DNA of 64,000 nt from positions 24,197 through 88,196 of the forward strand of contig JAJEKB010021128.1 of assembly GCA_022393335.1 (NCBI GenBank). The letters are read 5' to 3'. The notes under the pieces were generated by a model. That model saw only the letters and a program-made list of their open reading frames with translations, searched no databases and was not told the DNA's origin. This document shows, piece after piece, positions 11,083 to 22,151 of this stretch; the first letter of the stretch is position 1; each line of letters starts with the position of its first letter. Source of the stretch: Macrotrachela quadricornifera. Lineage: Eukaryota > Rotifera > Eurotatoria > Philodinida > Philodinidae. The translations under genes were made by a program, and so were the position numbers.

Positions 11083-13205
11083 ATGGGACGCTGTCGTAAC
11101 AAGAAAAGTAACCGTCGACCAATTAATATTGATGATAAAAGCTCTAAATCAGACTCTACTGCAGCTATTTCACCATTGCCATTAGGCGCGTACAACAAAT
11201 TGTCTTTTTGCTAGTGATTCAAATTCACGTAATGAATGGAATAGAAACCGATTACAACTTATTCGATTCTATTCTAAAGAAGTAGTGTTCGATGATATTA
11301 AAAAATGCATCGTATATATCAAGCGTAATTATATTACAGAGCTCTACTTAAATGTGTTCAACAGTGATGCAGCCACGATGGAAAAAATTCGTGAAACGAT
11401 AATAAATGATTGTCATCACAATCAGTTCTCCCATTTTTTATATTTCTAACGTGGATCAGGTACATTTTAGTGATCAAGGAATTTGTATCCGTAGTGCTGC
11501 TGATGGTGATAATTACGCTTATGATCAGAAATAGTACGAGAACAATCAATTGTCAGTGCCAATGGCTATTTATGGACTTAAACATGGCCAGCAAAATTCC
11601 ATTCAAGATTTAACAAAAGATGAAGTATCCTTCATGTGGTTTCAATTGTTAATCAATGTGTTACTTCAGTTACCAAGAAATTCGGAAATGATGAGCGATA
11701 TGCTTGACGTGGCACGTGCTCATTATAGTGCAGATACGACAAAGCTGAGAAAAATTGATGAATTTGCGCGTACTTACCATCCAACAAAGGCTATTTGGTG
11801 GTATATACAAGATTCATTTGTCTATCGTTTGCTTAACAGTGCATTTCGTACTCAAGATATTCGGATGATCGATCAGGTCAAACGGTGTTTCGTAGACAAA
11901 TTTTATCAGTAGATGAGTTGGAAATAATTTTAAAAAATGTCGGAGGTCTTATTTCTATGAACATATTTCTGTTAACAACTCTCGACTGTCAAGTAGCATG
12001 TATGTCGTTTCTGTTAAACAGTACGATTCGATGTGTTTGATAGATCTTGAAATTTATAATCAACCTAAAGAGTGCATTATGAAGTTGAGCGCCTATTTAC
12101 ATTCTCAACATGTGGGATTCTTGTCGAATAAGCTTATACTTGGTGATCTTCTGCTCAAAATGGGTGAAATCAATCAAGCAGGGCAATTCTATAAGTGTTG
12201 ATTTGTGGTATGTGGATAAAGGTGACTATAAATCATCTAGAATGTTATTTGAACAAACACTTCATATAGCAAAGGATAATCAATCGCTAAAATCTTCCTT
12301 ATTAAATAATCTCGGCTTAGCCTGTCTTAACCTGGGTTATTATGAGCGGGCTCTCAAATATTTTAAGCGTTCGAAAAAGTGTAAACCGTCCAAAAAGAAT
12401 ATTGAAACTATTTATCGAAAAAAAACATTTGCCATCATTTCATCCCAAACTAGCTGTGACCTATTTTCATTTAGCGTGTGTTGAACAGCAAATGGGAAAT
12501 TATGTATCAGCTTTAAATCTGTTTGAAAAAGCTTTAACTATAAAACGGCAATACTTGCCACCGAATCATCATTCATTCGCTCATGCATTAAATAATATAG
12601 GAATGACTTATTATGAAATGAATGACTTTGATTGAGCTCGTGAGTATTGTGAAGAAGCACTGAAAATTCAATCGGCATCTTTCGAACACAACAAAGGCAC
12701 ATGTCAATTTGAAAAAAATGATTTTCAAGATGCAGAAGCGACATTTAAACGTGTGCTAGGCATCAAATTATCTATTTTAGGAGAGAACGTAACAATGCAT
12801 CCATCACTAACGATTGCCTACAACAATTTAGCAATGGTACAAATTAAACAAGGACTTTTCGATGAGACATTGACTAATTATACACATACACTAGTGATTG
12901 AACAATCAGTTGGTGATCCAATCAGTATCAGTATCACGTACAACAATATGGTTGGCGTTTTTGATGAAAAAGGTCACTTTATAAATGCTGAACATTACTA
13001 TGCAAAGGCTTATACTACTGCACTGACTGTTTTACCAAGCGATCATCCAAAAGTTCAACTGTACACTTCTCATATGGAAAAAGTTAGAATGAAAATGGCA
13101 AAGGATATCGGGAAGATGGATGCATCCAATGTAACACAAAGTTCTACACAGTGTAGATCATTTACATCATATTTTATAGAACTCGATGAGTTTCGCTTCT
13201 ACTAA
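11083..13205 (+). pseudogene. Decayed ART-TPR paralogue
   Basis: Starts at ATG 11083 with a basic segment (MGRCRNKKSNRRPINIDD), then a TAG at 11212-11214. Continuation in other frames gives NEWNRNRLQLIRFYSKEVVF, then ARAHYSADTTKLRKIDEFAR and TKAIWWYIQDSFVYRLLNSA, which matches the IWWYTYESFLFALLNQG block of the intact gene at 4588. The catalytic region is reduced to GGLISMNIFLLTT and has lost the YRG arginine motif. TPR units follow (LLNNLGLACLNLGYYERALK; LPPNHHSFAHALNNIGMTYY; ITYNNMVGVFDEKGHFINAE), broken by stops such as TGA near 12633 and several frameshifts. Transcription cannot be judged, but no full-length protein can be made. Confidence 0.75.
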
Positions 13206-14543
13206 TAAAATCAATATACTCAATGTCCTATCCCAACAACATAATTATCAATGAATTTTATCTCCTTTAGAAGGTCTTGAAACTGAACGAAATTTTGTAG
13301 TCCATATTGTTTTGAAACGATTATTGGATAACATATTCAAGTAAACTTCTTCAAGATAATTACAAAGAGTGCTTATAAGCTAGATAAATAAAGACTCGAG
13401 TACTAAATTAATGTATCGAATGATATAAAAAGTTTTATAACCCAAATATTGCTCAATTACATTGCAAATATGGACTCTTATTCCTTGACAGAATTAGCTA
13501 AGATATTGACATAAATTCTCTCTCCTATAATACGTTCAATCTATGTTATTGCCGTTTTCAGTCGATTCTTTTCCATTTCTTTTTCGATTTTCTATTAGAT
13601 AAGATCTCATACAATCGGTATAAATTCCTAGACATTAATTTCAATTTTCAATAGAGAGTTCAGAGCAATGCACAGAAATTAAACCACATAAATGATGTAT
13701 AATTCCGAGAGTATTAATTTTAATAGGAATTTTGTTAGGGATGAATTCAGGGATCACAATTTAGGGTAAATGATAGGCATTCTCATTGTAGGAGGCTTAC
13801 TAAAACATACTTCAAATGTAGTTAAATGTCACAGACTATTCTAATACTGTTAGAAAAGTCAACTGAAAAGTTGACCTTATTTTCGATTTCCATTCCATAT
13901 TTGGAATCAGGATTCTAAGCTCTATCAGACTAAAATAATATCACTCGATTATTCTGAAATTACTTTTTTTTTCAAGTTTTAAAGAAACCAACTGCTGATT
14001 TTCACTTAAGACGATACCATGATTATTATTAGGCAAAAATGTTTCAACTTTTATCTGGAACAAAAAAATCCTTTTTAAAATAGTCTCAGATTATCGAGAA
14101 CATTAAGAAAGCAAAAGAAGTGCTTAAATATACTTCCTAAAGAGCAATGCCAAATTGATTTTATTATTTTCACAGTTGGCCATCAATATATATGAAATGT
14201 TAGAAATAGATGTTGCAAGATTTCATTCGATTATAATCGAATGTCACCACATAAAGTCAACAAAATAAAGATATTTTAATATTTGACTGAAGACTTGCAA
14301 TTGAAAAAAAAATTTCTATCGAAATGTGCGCGTCAGTAAGCAAAAAAAAAGTTAAAAAAGAAGAACAGTATGCACGATTCGTCTCTGGTTTCTAAAACAA
14401 ACAGCAAACAAAATTTGATGACATACATTCGATTCTTTTATACATAAAATGAAGAAAAATGCAATGTAATTCTATCATTAAAATACGAAGAAATTCATTG
14501 ATTGTGTGTCTATTAATTGTTGAAAATTTTTCAAAGAACAATA
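13206..14543. other. AT-rich intergenic region
   Basis: No coding exon, inverted termini or RNA gene could be supported in about 1.3 kb. Confidence 0.45.
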
Positions 14544-15510
14544 ATGGGAAACAAACCTATTGTAAAGAGCAAAACATCAACAGAATTGACTGCAAAAGGT
14601 TCATTTTTATGTCTTTTATCAATTTAATGAAATTCTTTATTTTTTTTTAGACATTGAATTTTTAAAAGCACATTCTAAACTCAGTGAAGAAGGTAAACGA
14701 ATATATGATAATAATAATTTAAACTGTTATTGTATATTTATTATTTAGAAATTCGACAATGGCATGCTGTAAAGAATTTTATATTGTTATAAATAGTCCC
14801 ACGAATAGTTTCGTTTTATTTAGAGGTTTTTACGTGATTATCCAACGGGAAAAGTTAATAGGAAGGATTTTGGTAAACTTTATGAGCAAATAAAGGACAA
14901 AGATGTAGATACAGCACTGTGCGAGTATGTTAATAAATGTTTTAATATTTGATTTTATGTTATTTTATTATCAAAGTCATGTATTTGCTGCATTTGATAT
15001 TAATCATGACGGAGTAATTTCTTTTGAAGAATTTCTGATGGCTCTTACATTAGCGAATCCTAGTAATGTAGATGGTCAACTTGCCTATGTTTTTGAAATG
15101 TTAGCAGTTATTCAGTAGATTTTTTATTAATGATCTATCTCATACGTTTTAGGTGTGATCTTTCGGGAGATGGAGAAATGAATATGAAAGAGCTGACCAA
15201 ATTTCTTTCTGCTTCAGTAATACTTTTCATTCTATTTCTTCATTTGAAAAACAAAAAAGTTTCTTTTTCTTCTTTTTAAAGTTTACTATGGCGGGTATAA
15301 CCGAAATGAAAGGTGATCATGATCCAAAAAGAGTTGCAGCAGGTGTTTTTAATCTACTTGGTGTTAGCCACAATAAAACATTGAACAAACAACAGTTCAT
15401 TGAAGGGTATTATTAAATATTTTACCTTCTTTTTTTCTCTCATTAAATCTTGATTTTCTAGTTGTAAAAAGGAACCACTTCTTCGTCAATTATTCGGAGG
15501 TGAAAATTGA
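14544..15510 (+). CDS. Neuronal-calcium-sensor-like EF-hand protein
   Basis: Eight exons: 14544-14598, 14651-14692, 14749-14768, 14824-14924, 14977-15099, 15153-15216, 15282-15406 and 15462-15510. They sum to 579 nt, an exact frame of 192 residues, the usual size of this family. The start MGNKPIVK gives Gly2, the N-myristoylation signal of NCS/recoverin/hippocalcin proteins. EF-hand 1 (LRDYPTGKVNRKDF) is degenerate, as is normal. EF-hand 2 (DINHDGVISFEE) and EF-hand 3 (DLSGDGEMNMKE) keep the calcium ligands. EF-hand 4 (GVSHNKTLNKQQF) has lost acidic ligands and is probably silent. The protein should be a calcium-dependent membrane switch. Introns are about 50-65 nt. Confidence 0.85.
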
Positions 15511-15974
15511 ATCTTCCCAGATATTAAATCGAGATAAAAGTTATAACAATTTTTTTGGTAGAAATGTTCTTTTATATATATTAATCAACGATATAAACAT
15601 TCATTTTTTTTAATAATCTTATGAATGAAAGAGAAAATGAATATTTTACAAGCATTTCTAATTAATTGTGTACATTCAAGAATCGAAAATCTAATTTTCA
15701 GAGATTTAACAAATCATTCGACCATTGTCTACAATTCACAGATCGAGGATGATACAAACGAGAAAAAGTGATTGGAAGATTCATAAAGTAAGTCAGAGTG
15801 TATTGTACACTACAATAAAAATATGGGCTCAGTTGATAAAACTGACATGTAAATCAGCTTAGTAGAATGTTTTCGAAAAACTATCAAGCGGTACAAGAAA
15901 TTTTTCTTTCATTTGCTGGATATATCAACATTGAACGCATATATACTATTCAAAGTCCAGTATAAAAAACTATT
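15511..15974. other. AT-rich intergenic region
   Basis: No supported feature; it follows the EF-hand gene. Confidence 0.4.
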
Positions 15975-15978
15975 TAGT

Positions 15979-16199
15979 TTGGCGCTTTTCCAAACGAATT
16001 GATTCAACAATTGATTGAAAGATATGCTCAGCCCAAAAAATCAACTAGTCGTTGGACTATTGGAGATAATACTATACGCCTTACTGCACGTCATGGTTGT
16101 TTTGAAGATTATTATATTCTGAAACAAAAGAAAACATCTTATTTTTTTTCAAAAATAAACTCCGGTGCCAGAGGGTTGAATTACGATTCTCTTCAATAA
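15979..16199 (+). CDS. Possible orphan exon, unknown protein
   Basis: After a CTATTTAG acceptor-like site an open frame reads FGAFPNELIQQLIERYAQ, then STSRWTIGDNTIRLTARHGC and FEDYYILKQKK, ending at TAA near 16199. Its codon texture is better than its AT-rich surroundings. No upstream exon or family was identified, so it may be a terminal exon of an unseen gene, a gene fragment, or chance. Confidence 0.25.
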
Positions 16200-16515
16200 G
16201 TTTTGGTATTTGGTAACAATTGATGGCAGAAAATCTTGCTTTTTTGAGAACACAGCTGTACAAGTAAAATAATACAATGGAATTATTTTGTTTTACATGA
16301 TATACGGTTCAATCGATATTTGAAGCAGTAATTTATGAAAGGAATTATTTCTTAAGAATACTCTCATTTCAGAATTTGAAATCTATTTATTTAATCTTGT
16401 CCTTAATAATGATGATAATTTTATCTTAATAGCAAGAATCAGGATTGAAAAAAGAAACTGGAGAAAACAATGCTCATATGTCAGAAAAACAAATGTCAAA
16501 GTGAAGAATAGATTT

Positions 16516-16766
16516 TCACAAGATATTGTAGCACTCGCCGCTGTAAGCACCAGTTGTCTGCAGCAGAAGAGCATAATTGGCCGTCTCTATATTCCCATTA
16601 TTATAATCACAATCTGTGTCATTGTGCCCATTTGATAATCGTTGACTTGTTGAACCAGTGCCTGAATCTACGCAGAAACAAATATTGAATATATATATAT
16701 ATATGTTTCTGAAAAAAACTCATTTTTACTTATACCTCTCGTCATCATCGAACTTCCACAACCCAT
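16516..16766 (-). CDS. Small lipid-anchored MGCGSS protein, 60 residues
   Basis: Two exons on the minus strand. Exon 1 (16766-16736) encodes MGCGSSMMTR and ends at a GTATAAGT donor. Exon 2 (16667-16516), after a TGCGTAG acceptor, continues DSGTGSTSQRLSNGHNDTDC, then DYNNGNIETANYALLLQTTG and AYSGECYNIL, and stops at TGA. Lengths sum to 183 nt, an exact frame. MGCGSS is a strong pattern for N-myristoylation of Gly2 plus palmitoylation of Cys3, so the peptide should sit on the inner face of a membrane. The rest is polar and probably disordered. Vertebrate OCC1 is also a two-part MGCGN-starting protein of about 60 residues, but I see no firm homology. Confidence 0.55.
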
Positions 16767-17106
16767 TGAATTTCTTTACATCTAACGATAAAATAATGCG
16801 CACATGATTTCACAATGTAAATAGTTGTATGTAAAAAGGAAAAGAAATGATGCCGACTCTTAGGTATGAAATATTCACATAAAAGAACTGAAAAATAATT
16901 TATAACTCCAATCGCTGAGCAACATACATTTGTCTTGTCGCTTCCATTTTGTTGGTATGTAAGAAACATAGAAAAAAAGCCAGTGATTGTTTAAACCGTT
17001 TCTTAACTTGTTTCTATTGTTAACGGTGCTTGTAGCATGTTAGTGAAGAGTAAAAGGGTAGTAACATATCACAAGACGAAATGGTTATCGTTGAAAAAAA
17101 ACATGT

Positions 17107-17310
17107 TTATTTCGCAAAGGCAGAGAAGTCTGTTCCATCCAGTTTATTGAAATCACATCTATTATTGAAGATGGAACTAATTAAAGCCCTATCTTCCTAA
17201 AAAAATATCAAATTTCGTCAAAAAAAAGAAATTCGAAATGAATTCATAGTTGAAAACTGTAAGACCTGAACATGGAAAATCAGTAGGATTCTGACGTTTA
17301 GTTCTTCGAA
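17107..17310 (-). CDS. Possible terminal exons of an unknown gene
   Basis: Minus strand. An open stretch around 17300-17265 reads RTKRQNPTDFPCS and reaches a GGTCTTAC donor-like site. After an acceptor ending at 17193, a second stretch (17192-17107) reads DRALISSIFNNRCDFNKLDG then TDFSAFAK and stops at TAA. The join is in frame. Protein texture is fair, but no family, start codon or further upstream exon was recognised. Confidence 0.25.
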
Positions 17311-17319
17311 AAAAAAGAT

Positions 17320-18055
17320 TTTCGTAAAAAAGTGTATTGTTATCATCACGTACCTATTATCATTTAAAAAAGGAGGATTTTGTAGAAAAATTCTTTTTAA
17401 GTATAAAGAATGACTAGATAATTTAATTTGTATTATTTCGATTATATGATAATGAATCAATCGATTATTTTGTACCAACTTCTGATAGTATCTTCTTCTT
17501 TCTACAAATCATTCTGATAATTGGTGTAAAAGTTATAAAAGTAACTTATCCACTCGTAACTTCAGATATTTCCTGTAAATGAGCTCCTTTCAAACACATG
17601 AAAATTTAGTGATGAGAAAAAACTTTATTCGAAAAAGGCATCTTTATCATACATACAAATACCAATAAAACACAAACTGTTTATATATATTGAACTGAAA
17701 CATCAGTTCTGAGAATTTCAGATACTTAGAAAAATGACTTAATTTTACTTCGAAACTCGCGTCATAACTTCAATAAGAGATATACCTACGATCCAGTAAT
17801 TGGAAATTCTATAGAATTCCACGAGAAATTCAAGGAATTCAACTGAATGATGATCTTCGCCCACACTCTCACCTTTCCTCGCTATGTAACACAGCAGTGG
17901 GCAATTGTACCCAGTCGTTGGGGACATTGTTCCCGTTTATGGAGAAATGCTTCACCTCACAAAAAATCATACATATTACAGAGAAATGGAAAGAAAAAAA
18001 ATATATATACGTATACACATATAAACTATTGTATGATATTTCACATATACTTGAA
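17320..18055. other. AT-rich intergenic region
   Basis: Nothing supportable; it ends where the transposon cluster begins. Confidence 0.4.
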
Positions 18056-18120
18056 TTAGTGGCGTAACCACCGGGGGGAGGGGGGCACGGGGGTGCAATG
18101 CCCTCCATGTAAATTTTTTC
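18056..18120 (+). mobile_element. Solo left end of a hAT-like element
   Basis: TTAGTGGCGTAACCACCGGG at 18056 matches the terminus at 19052 almost exactly, including the following GCAATG...CCTC...TGTAAAT pattern. No matching right end occurs nearby in this orientation, so this is a truncated copy or one end of a rearranged element. Confidence 0.5.
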
Positions 18121-18301
18121 TGAAAGTGGATATTTTTTTTAAAGATTCCCTACTTATGTTATATATGCCATACGCATATCCACTATTGCTGTTTAGCACT
18201 GGTTAAAAAGACAAACGTATGGTGTGAAATGTGAAAGAAGTTGTTATTTCTCAAATACAAAACCATTCTAAGTTATTTAGAATCAATCGCAGAGCTGGAA
18301 G

Positions 18302-18536
18302 AATCTAATCAGGGGTGGCGCGACCGGTGGGGTGTCGGGGGTGTAACACCCTCCCAATCATTAAAAATTTTCGTTTTCTCCTACATGAAATCGATAATTT
18401 TCTTGCGTTTTATTAGCAAAACTAATTTTACACCCCCCCAAAAATTTGTAAAACTCAACCTTCTCTTTCCAAAAAATTCACTACCCCCCCCCCCCCCCCC
18501 CAATGTTGGTCGACTCGCGCCACCCCTGAATCTAAT
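18302..18536. mobile_element. hAT MITE with 8-bp target duplication
   Basis: The element spans 18310-18528 (219 bp). It begins CAGGGGTGGCGCGACC and ends TCGCGCCACCCCTG, with AATCTAAT duplicated at 18302-18309 and 18529-18536. An 8-bp duplication with CAGGGGTGGC termini is the hAT signature. It has no coding capacity and holds a C-homopolymer near 18484-18501. Confidence 0.85.
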
Positions 18537-19280
18537 ATACAAATATTCGTCTACATTCATTTAAACTTGCGTTCATAGTTGTGCTAATGTTTACAGTAAT
18601 ATATATTCTCCTAAACCACAATTCAGACAAAGGATCAAAGTATTTAACTGCGTATTTAAGTAAATAATGGAGTGTAGTATATGAATAATTGTCACAACTA
18701 CAAAAGAAATCATTAAATACCGGTCGATGAAAATAATTTATGTAAAATAGTATGTCGAATTTGTCAACTGTTAGACAATATTAGAATCAGCTGTTGTCAT
18801 CTATCACTTTTGTGTATTTTCTTCTCGGTGCTTTGATATTCTTTTTTTTATTATGTCATATATACTTTTCATTGTATTATACTATCATGGGTATTGTCTT
18901 TTTTCTGTTTCTTTCCTTTCTATGGAATGGTAGGTTTTTTTCCGCGCTTTATTTTCTACGAAGTATTTTTCTTTGACTCACTTAGATATTACCATACCCA
19001 ACGAATTGTTTAGAAGCCTTGTTACAGGCATGTTGTTTGCATGCCTTCAGATTAGTGGCGTAACCACCGGGGATGCAATGTCCCCTCTGTAAATAGTTTT
19101 GCCCCCGTTGTAAATTTTTCATTGAAACAGGACAGATTTTTCTATTTATCCACCGTGAGATTGTATGTTTGTGACCTTAGAGAACATCTAATTTTACGCG
19201 CACAGCAGATAAAAACTTTTTAAAACAATTGTCATGAGTGTAGCCGCCTTTGGCGGCAAAACATTGGAAATATACGGAGA

Positions 19281-19520
19281 GCCCAAAAGTAACCCGGCAT
19301 AAAGGATATCCTATAATAACAAATGATAAATTGTCCATGATACTTTTCATACTTTTTGTTTGTGTAGAGAGCTAGAATTTTTATCATATACATATTTAAT
19401 CAAGATCTTTATTCACCTAAAGTTTCAGGTCTCTTCACAAGCAAAAAGTACGAAAAGTATCATGAACAATTTATTACCTGTTATCATAAGATATCCTTTA
19501 CGCCTGGTTACCTTTGAGCC
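19281..19520. mobile_element. Foldback element, about 240 bp
   Basis: The two halves are inverted copies: GCCCAAAAGTAACCCGGCAT at 19281 onward pairs with the complement of the CGCCTGGTTACCTTTGAGCC end. The match continues through AAAGGATATC and CATGATACTTTTC into the middle. It has no coding capacity. Confidence 0.65.
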
Positions 19521-19842
19521 ACGCTGTAGATGTGTAGAATCGACTTCTGAGAGTTTGTCCGACTAAAACTGGAATCTGCTTAAAATCTTTGATCCTGTCA
19601 AAATGGTGAAGTTTCAAGAAAGATTAAATTTGAGACTTTCGAAATTTTGATATTTTTAATGAATATTCGGACAGTAATTTCATCAACTTTGCAAAATTGA
19701 TATCTTAAGTGTTTTCAAAATTTCCAAGATTTTTAGATTCAAAAAACCTATCTTTCAGACAGTTTTAGGCCGGCAATTAATCCATTGGAGGCGATTCGAT
19801 TTTCTTAGAAAGTAACGTATGACTAAGGGTAGATCGCTGGAC

Positions 19843-20904
19843 TTAACCCTTTACCCCCCATAGCGGTTCTAGAAGAGCTACGAATAAAGTAACGACTCGT
19901 ATAAAGTAGCAGTCCTTCCAATATACGACTGATATGGACAGATTGACTGGCCGCTCTATCTCTGGGCCAGATCGGTTTGGTCACTCCAGTGACCATTGGG
20001 GGGGAACGACATAAAAAATTGATTTTTGCGCTTATACTGTTTTTGTTATATAAGCAACACTTATTGACGGATATGTTATATCTATTTACAACAGCTCATA
20101 TATAAGCAAATAATTGATGTTATTGATGAATACAAGCGTAATTTTTCATTAATAGACATCGATGAGACGGTCTCAGCCCCAATTCCAGCGCCAAAAGTTC
20201 ATTGTGAGACCAGAAGTGAGGCTGCAAACGACTGCTCTTCACAAACACATGTTAGATTTGCATTTAGACAGTAGGTAGCTGGTTCGGACTTTGTTTTGGT
20301 CCTGCAAGAACGCAGTTTTGAACTTCAAATTGGGACTGAGATCGTCTAGCTCATGACTAATAATAGGAAATAACGCTCATATTTATAAACAAAATCAATT
20401 TTTTATTTTATTATGCACTTTTGTCAACAATTATAACATATACACTAGCCAGTGTTACATATATGGCAAAAACGATATATGTGCAAAAATCAATTTTTTA
20501 TGTCGTTCACCCCCAATGGTCACTGGAGTGACCATTTTATATCTGGTCGTTTTTTCCCTACCCAGTTATTGAAAAAATTTTTTTAAGCGTTGATACTAGT
20601 AGTACTCTGCATGGCTAACATATATTATCTAATACGTTCTCAACTTGTATCTTTCCTGTTGGCCAAGAAAAGATATTTTCTTATGAAGTGAACTTTTTCT
20701 GTCTTTTTCAAAATTATCTGTTTTCTGGCTCATCTTTTTCCTAAGCAGAGCAACGAAAAAAATTTTTCTTTTTTATCAATCGATAGCTTAGACAGTCCGC
20801 TACAAGAACTGTTCCTAAAGTTTTTGAATTCAATGTCTCGTTCTTTTTTTTTCGATTGTTCCAAAAATGGTCACTCCAGTGACCAAGGGGGGGTAAAGGG
20901 TTAA
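19843..20904. mobile_element. piggyBac-like MITE with TTAA duplication
   Basis: The element spans 19847-20900 (1054 bp). It begins CCCTTTACCCCCCA and ends GGGGGGGTAAAGGG, and is flanked on both sides by TTAA (19843-19846 and 20901-20904). TTAA targets and CCC-starting termini are diagnostic of piggyBac. Internally GGTCACTCCAGTGACCA occurs near 19978 and 20871, and in reverse near 20516, where it heads a large inner inverted repeat (about 19978 to 20536) around AACGACATAAAAAATTGAT. No transposase frame. Confidence 0.8.
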
Positions 20905-21060
20905 CATCTCATATTTTTATGTTTAAATACGTTTTACTAGAACACAACATATACTAAAAGATGCAGCGGGATAAGCTCTACAATCTACATAATAAAGCGT
21001 TTTTCAATAGTGTACTTTCTGTTTTCAAAAAAAAAGTAAAACTTTGTGCGACCAATTTTT

Positions 21061-21231
21061 GAGGTTGCCAGGGCCGTAGCCAAGGGAGACCCCAGGGGTC
21101 CGGCTCCCCTCTCGGAACAAAAATTTCCTGGAGGGGGTACAGCCAGTAAAATTTTTGCGCCTGCGAAAAGTGCTTTTTGTCATGGTGGGTCCCCCTCTTA
21201 GAAAATTCCTGGCTACGGGCTTGGAGGTTGC
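21061..21231. mobile_element. hAT MITE with 8-bp target duplication
   Basis: The element spans 21069-21223 (155 bp), from CAGGGCCGTAGCCAAGG to CCTGGCTACGGGCTTG, with GAGGTTGC duplicated at 21061-21068 and 21224-21231. It is non-coding, and the 8-bp duplication and CAGGG ends place it in hAT. Confidence 0.82.
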
Positions 21232-21791
21232 GAATATTGATCGCACAAAATTATGCTTTTGTTTTGAAAACAAAAATTACACAATCAAACAAGCTTTACT
21301 ATGATGATTGTAGAGCTCTTTACACTGCATCTTATGGTATGTGGCGTTTTTTTTCTAATAAAACATTTTTAGACATTAAAATATGAAATATCACGTGCGA
21401 CCATTTATTCCGGGTCACCTGTCAGCTTTAAAATATAGTGAGACCCAACGACGGGTCTTATCGCCGCGAACAGGTTAATGAGTTTGCACATCTCCAACTG
21501 TGATATTTTTTGTAAAGTCCTTGCAAAGGGAATTTTCGTATTTGAAACCCTTCAAATTTAATAATAGTCCCCAGTGTGGCTGATTTCGCCCGTAAAAGCT
21601 CTAAGAAACTCGTGAGTTTCGTGGACACTATTCTTCTCTCCAAATAGATTGTAAGGGAATTTCGTAAGATTTTACGAATTTTGGTCAACTTTGAACACTC
21701 CCAATTCCATGAAAAAAATTTTTGGTTCAGTATGTACAACGCTTGATGGGGCATTGCCCGCTCTGTAATTTTTCTCTGGTTACGCCACTAA

Positions 21792-22151
21792 ATTTCGAGC
21801 CAAGTGGAACAACCAAAGGTTATTGAAAAGCTTAAGCATATTACAACGGTTGAACTTCATTGAAACTTATAAAAATAAAATAATATATACCCTTGAAACA
21901 TTATTAAAAAAAACAATCATGAATAGAAGACAAAGTATTTTTAATTATATAACTTTATGTTCATCCGTTGAATGGATATGCATTTATAATGAAAGAAAAA
22001 GCAATTTGTCCTAAACAGTGAAGCTTATGACAATCTTTTTCTTTATTATGTAGCGAAAATAAGGTTTCCTTTTTGACATAGTTATTATTATTAAAAAAGA
22101 AAAAGAAATCTTTCTCATCATTGAAACAATATTTTTACCGTGAATTAAAAT
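21792..22151. other. AT-rich spacer
   Basis: Nothing recognised between the transposon nest and the broken receptor gene. Confidence 0.4.

Larger units (their letters stand above)
19052..21791. mobile_element. hAT-like element hosting nested insertions
   Basis: The left end TTAGTGGCGTAACCA (19052) pairs with TGGTTACGCCACTAA (ending 21791). Sub-terminal sequences also correspond (GCAATGTCCCCTCTGTAAAT against the complement of the CAGAGCGGGCAATGCCCC region). No clear target duplication was found. No transposase reading frame is left. Inside sit a foldback (19281-19520), a piggyBac MITE (19847-20900) and a second hAT MITE (21069-21223), so the span is a nest rather than one original unit. Confidence 0.55.

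Noticed and set aside
18481..18501. C-homopolymer as a structural or telomere-like signal
   Set aside because: It is internal to a MITE and a single tract, with no telomere-type repeat unit.
18241..18564. 107-codon open frame on the plus strand
   Set aside because: It lies across the hAT MITE at 18310-18528 and is made of its GC-rich ends and homopolymers.
21025..21386. Opposed open frames with RGG/GPT-like peptides
   Set aside because: They coincide with the 155-bp hAT MITE; no protein family texture outside it.
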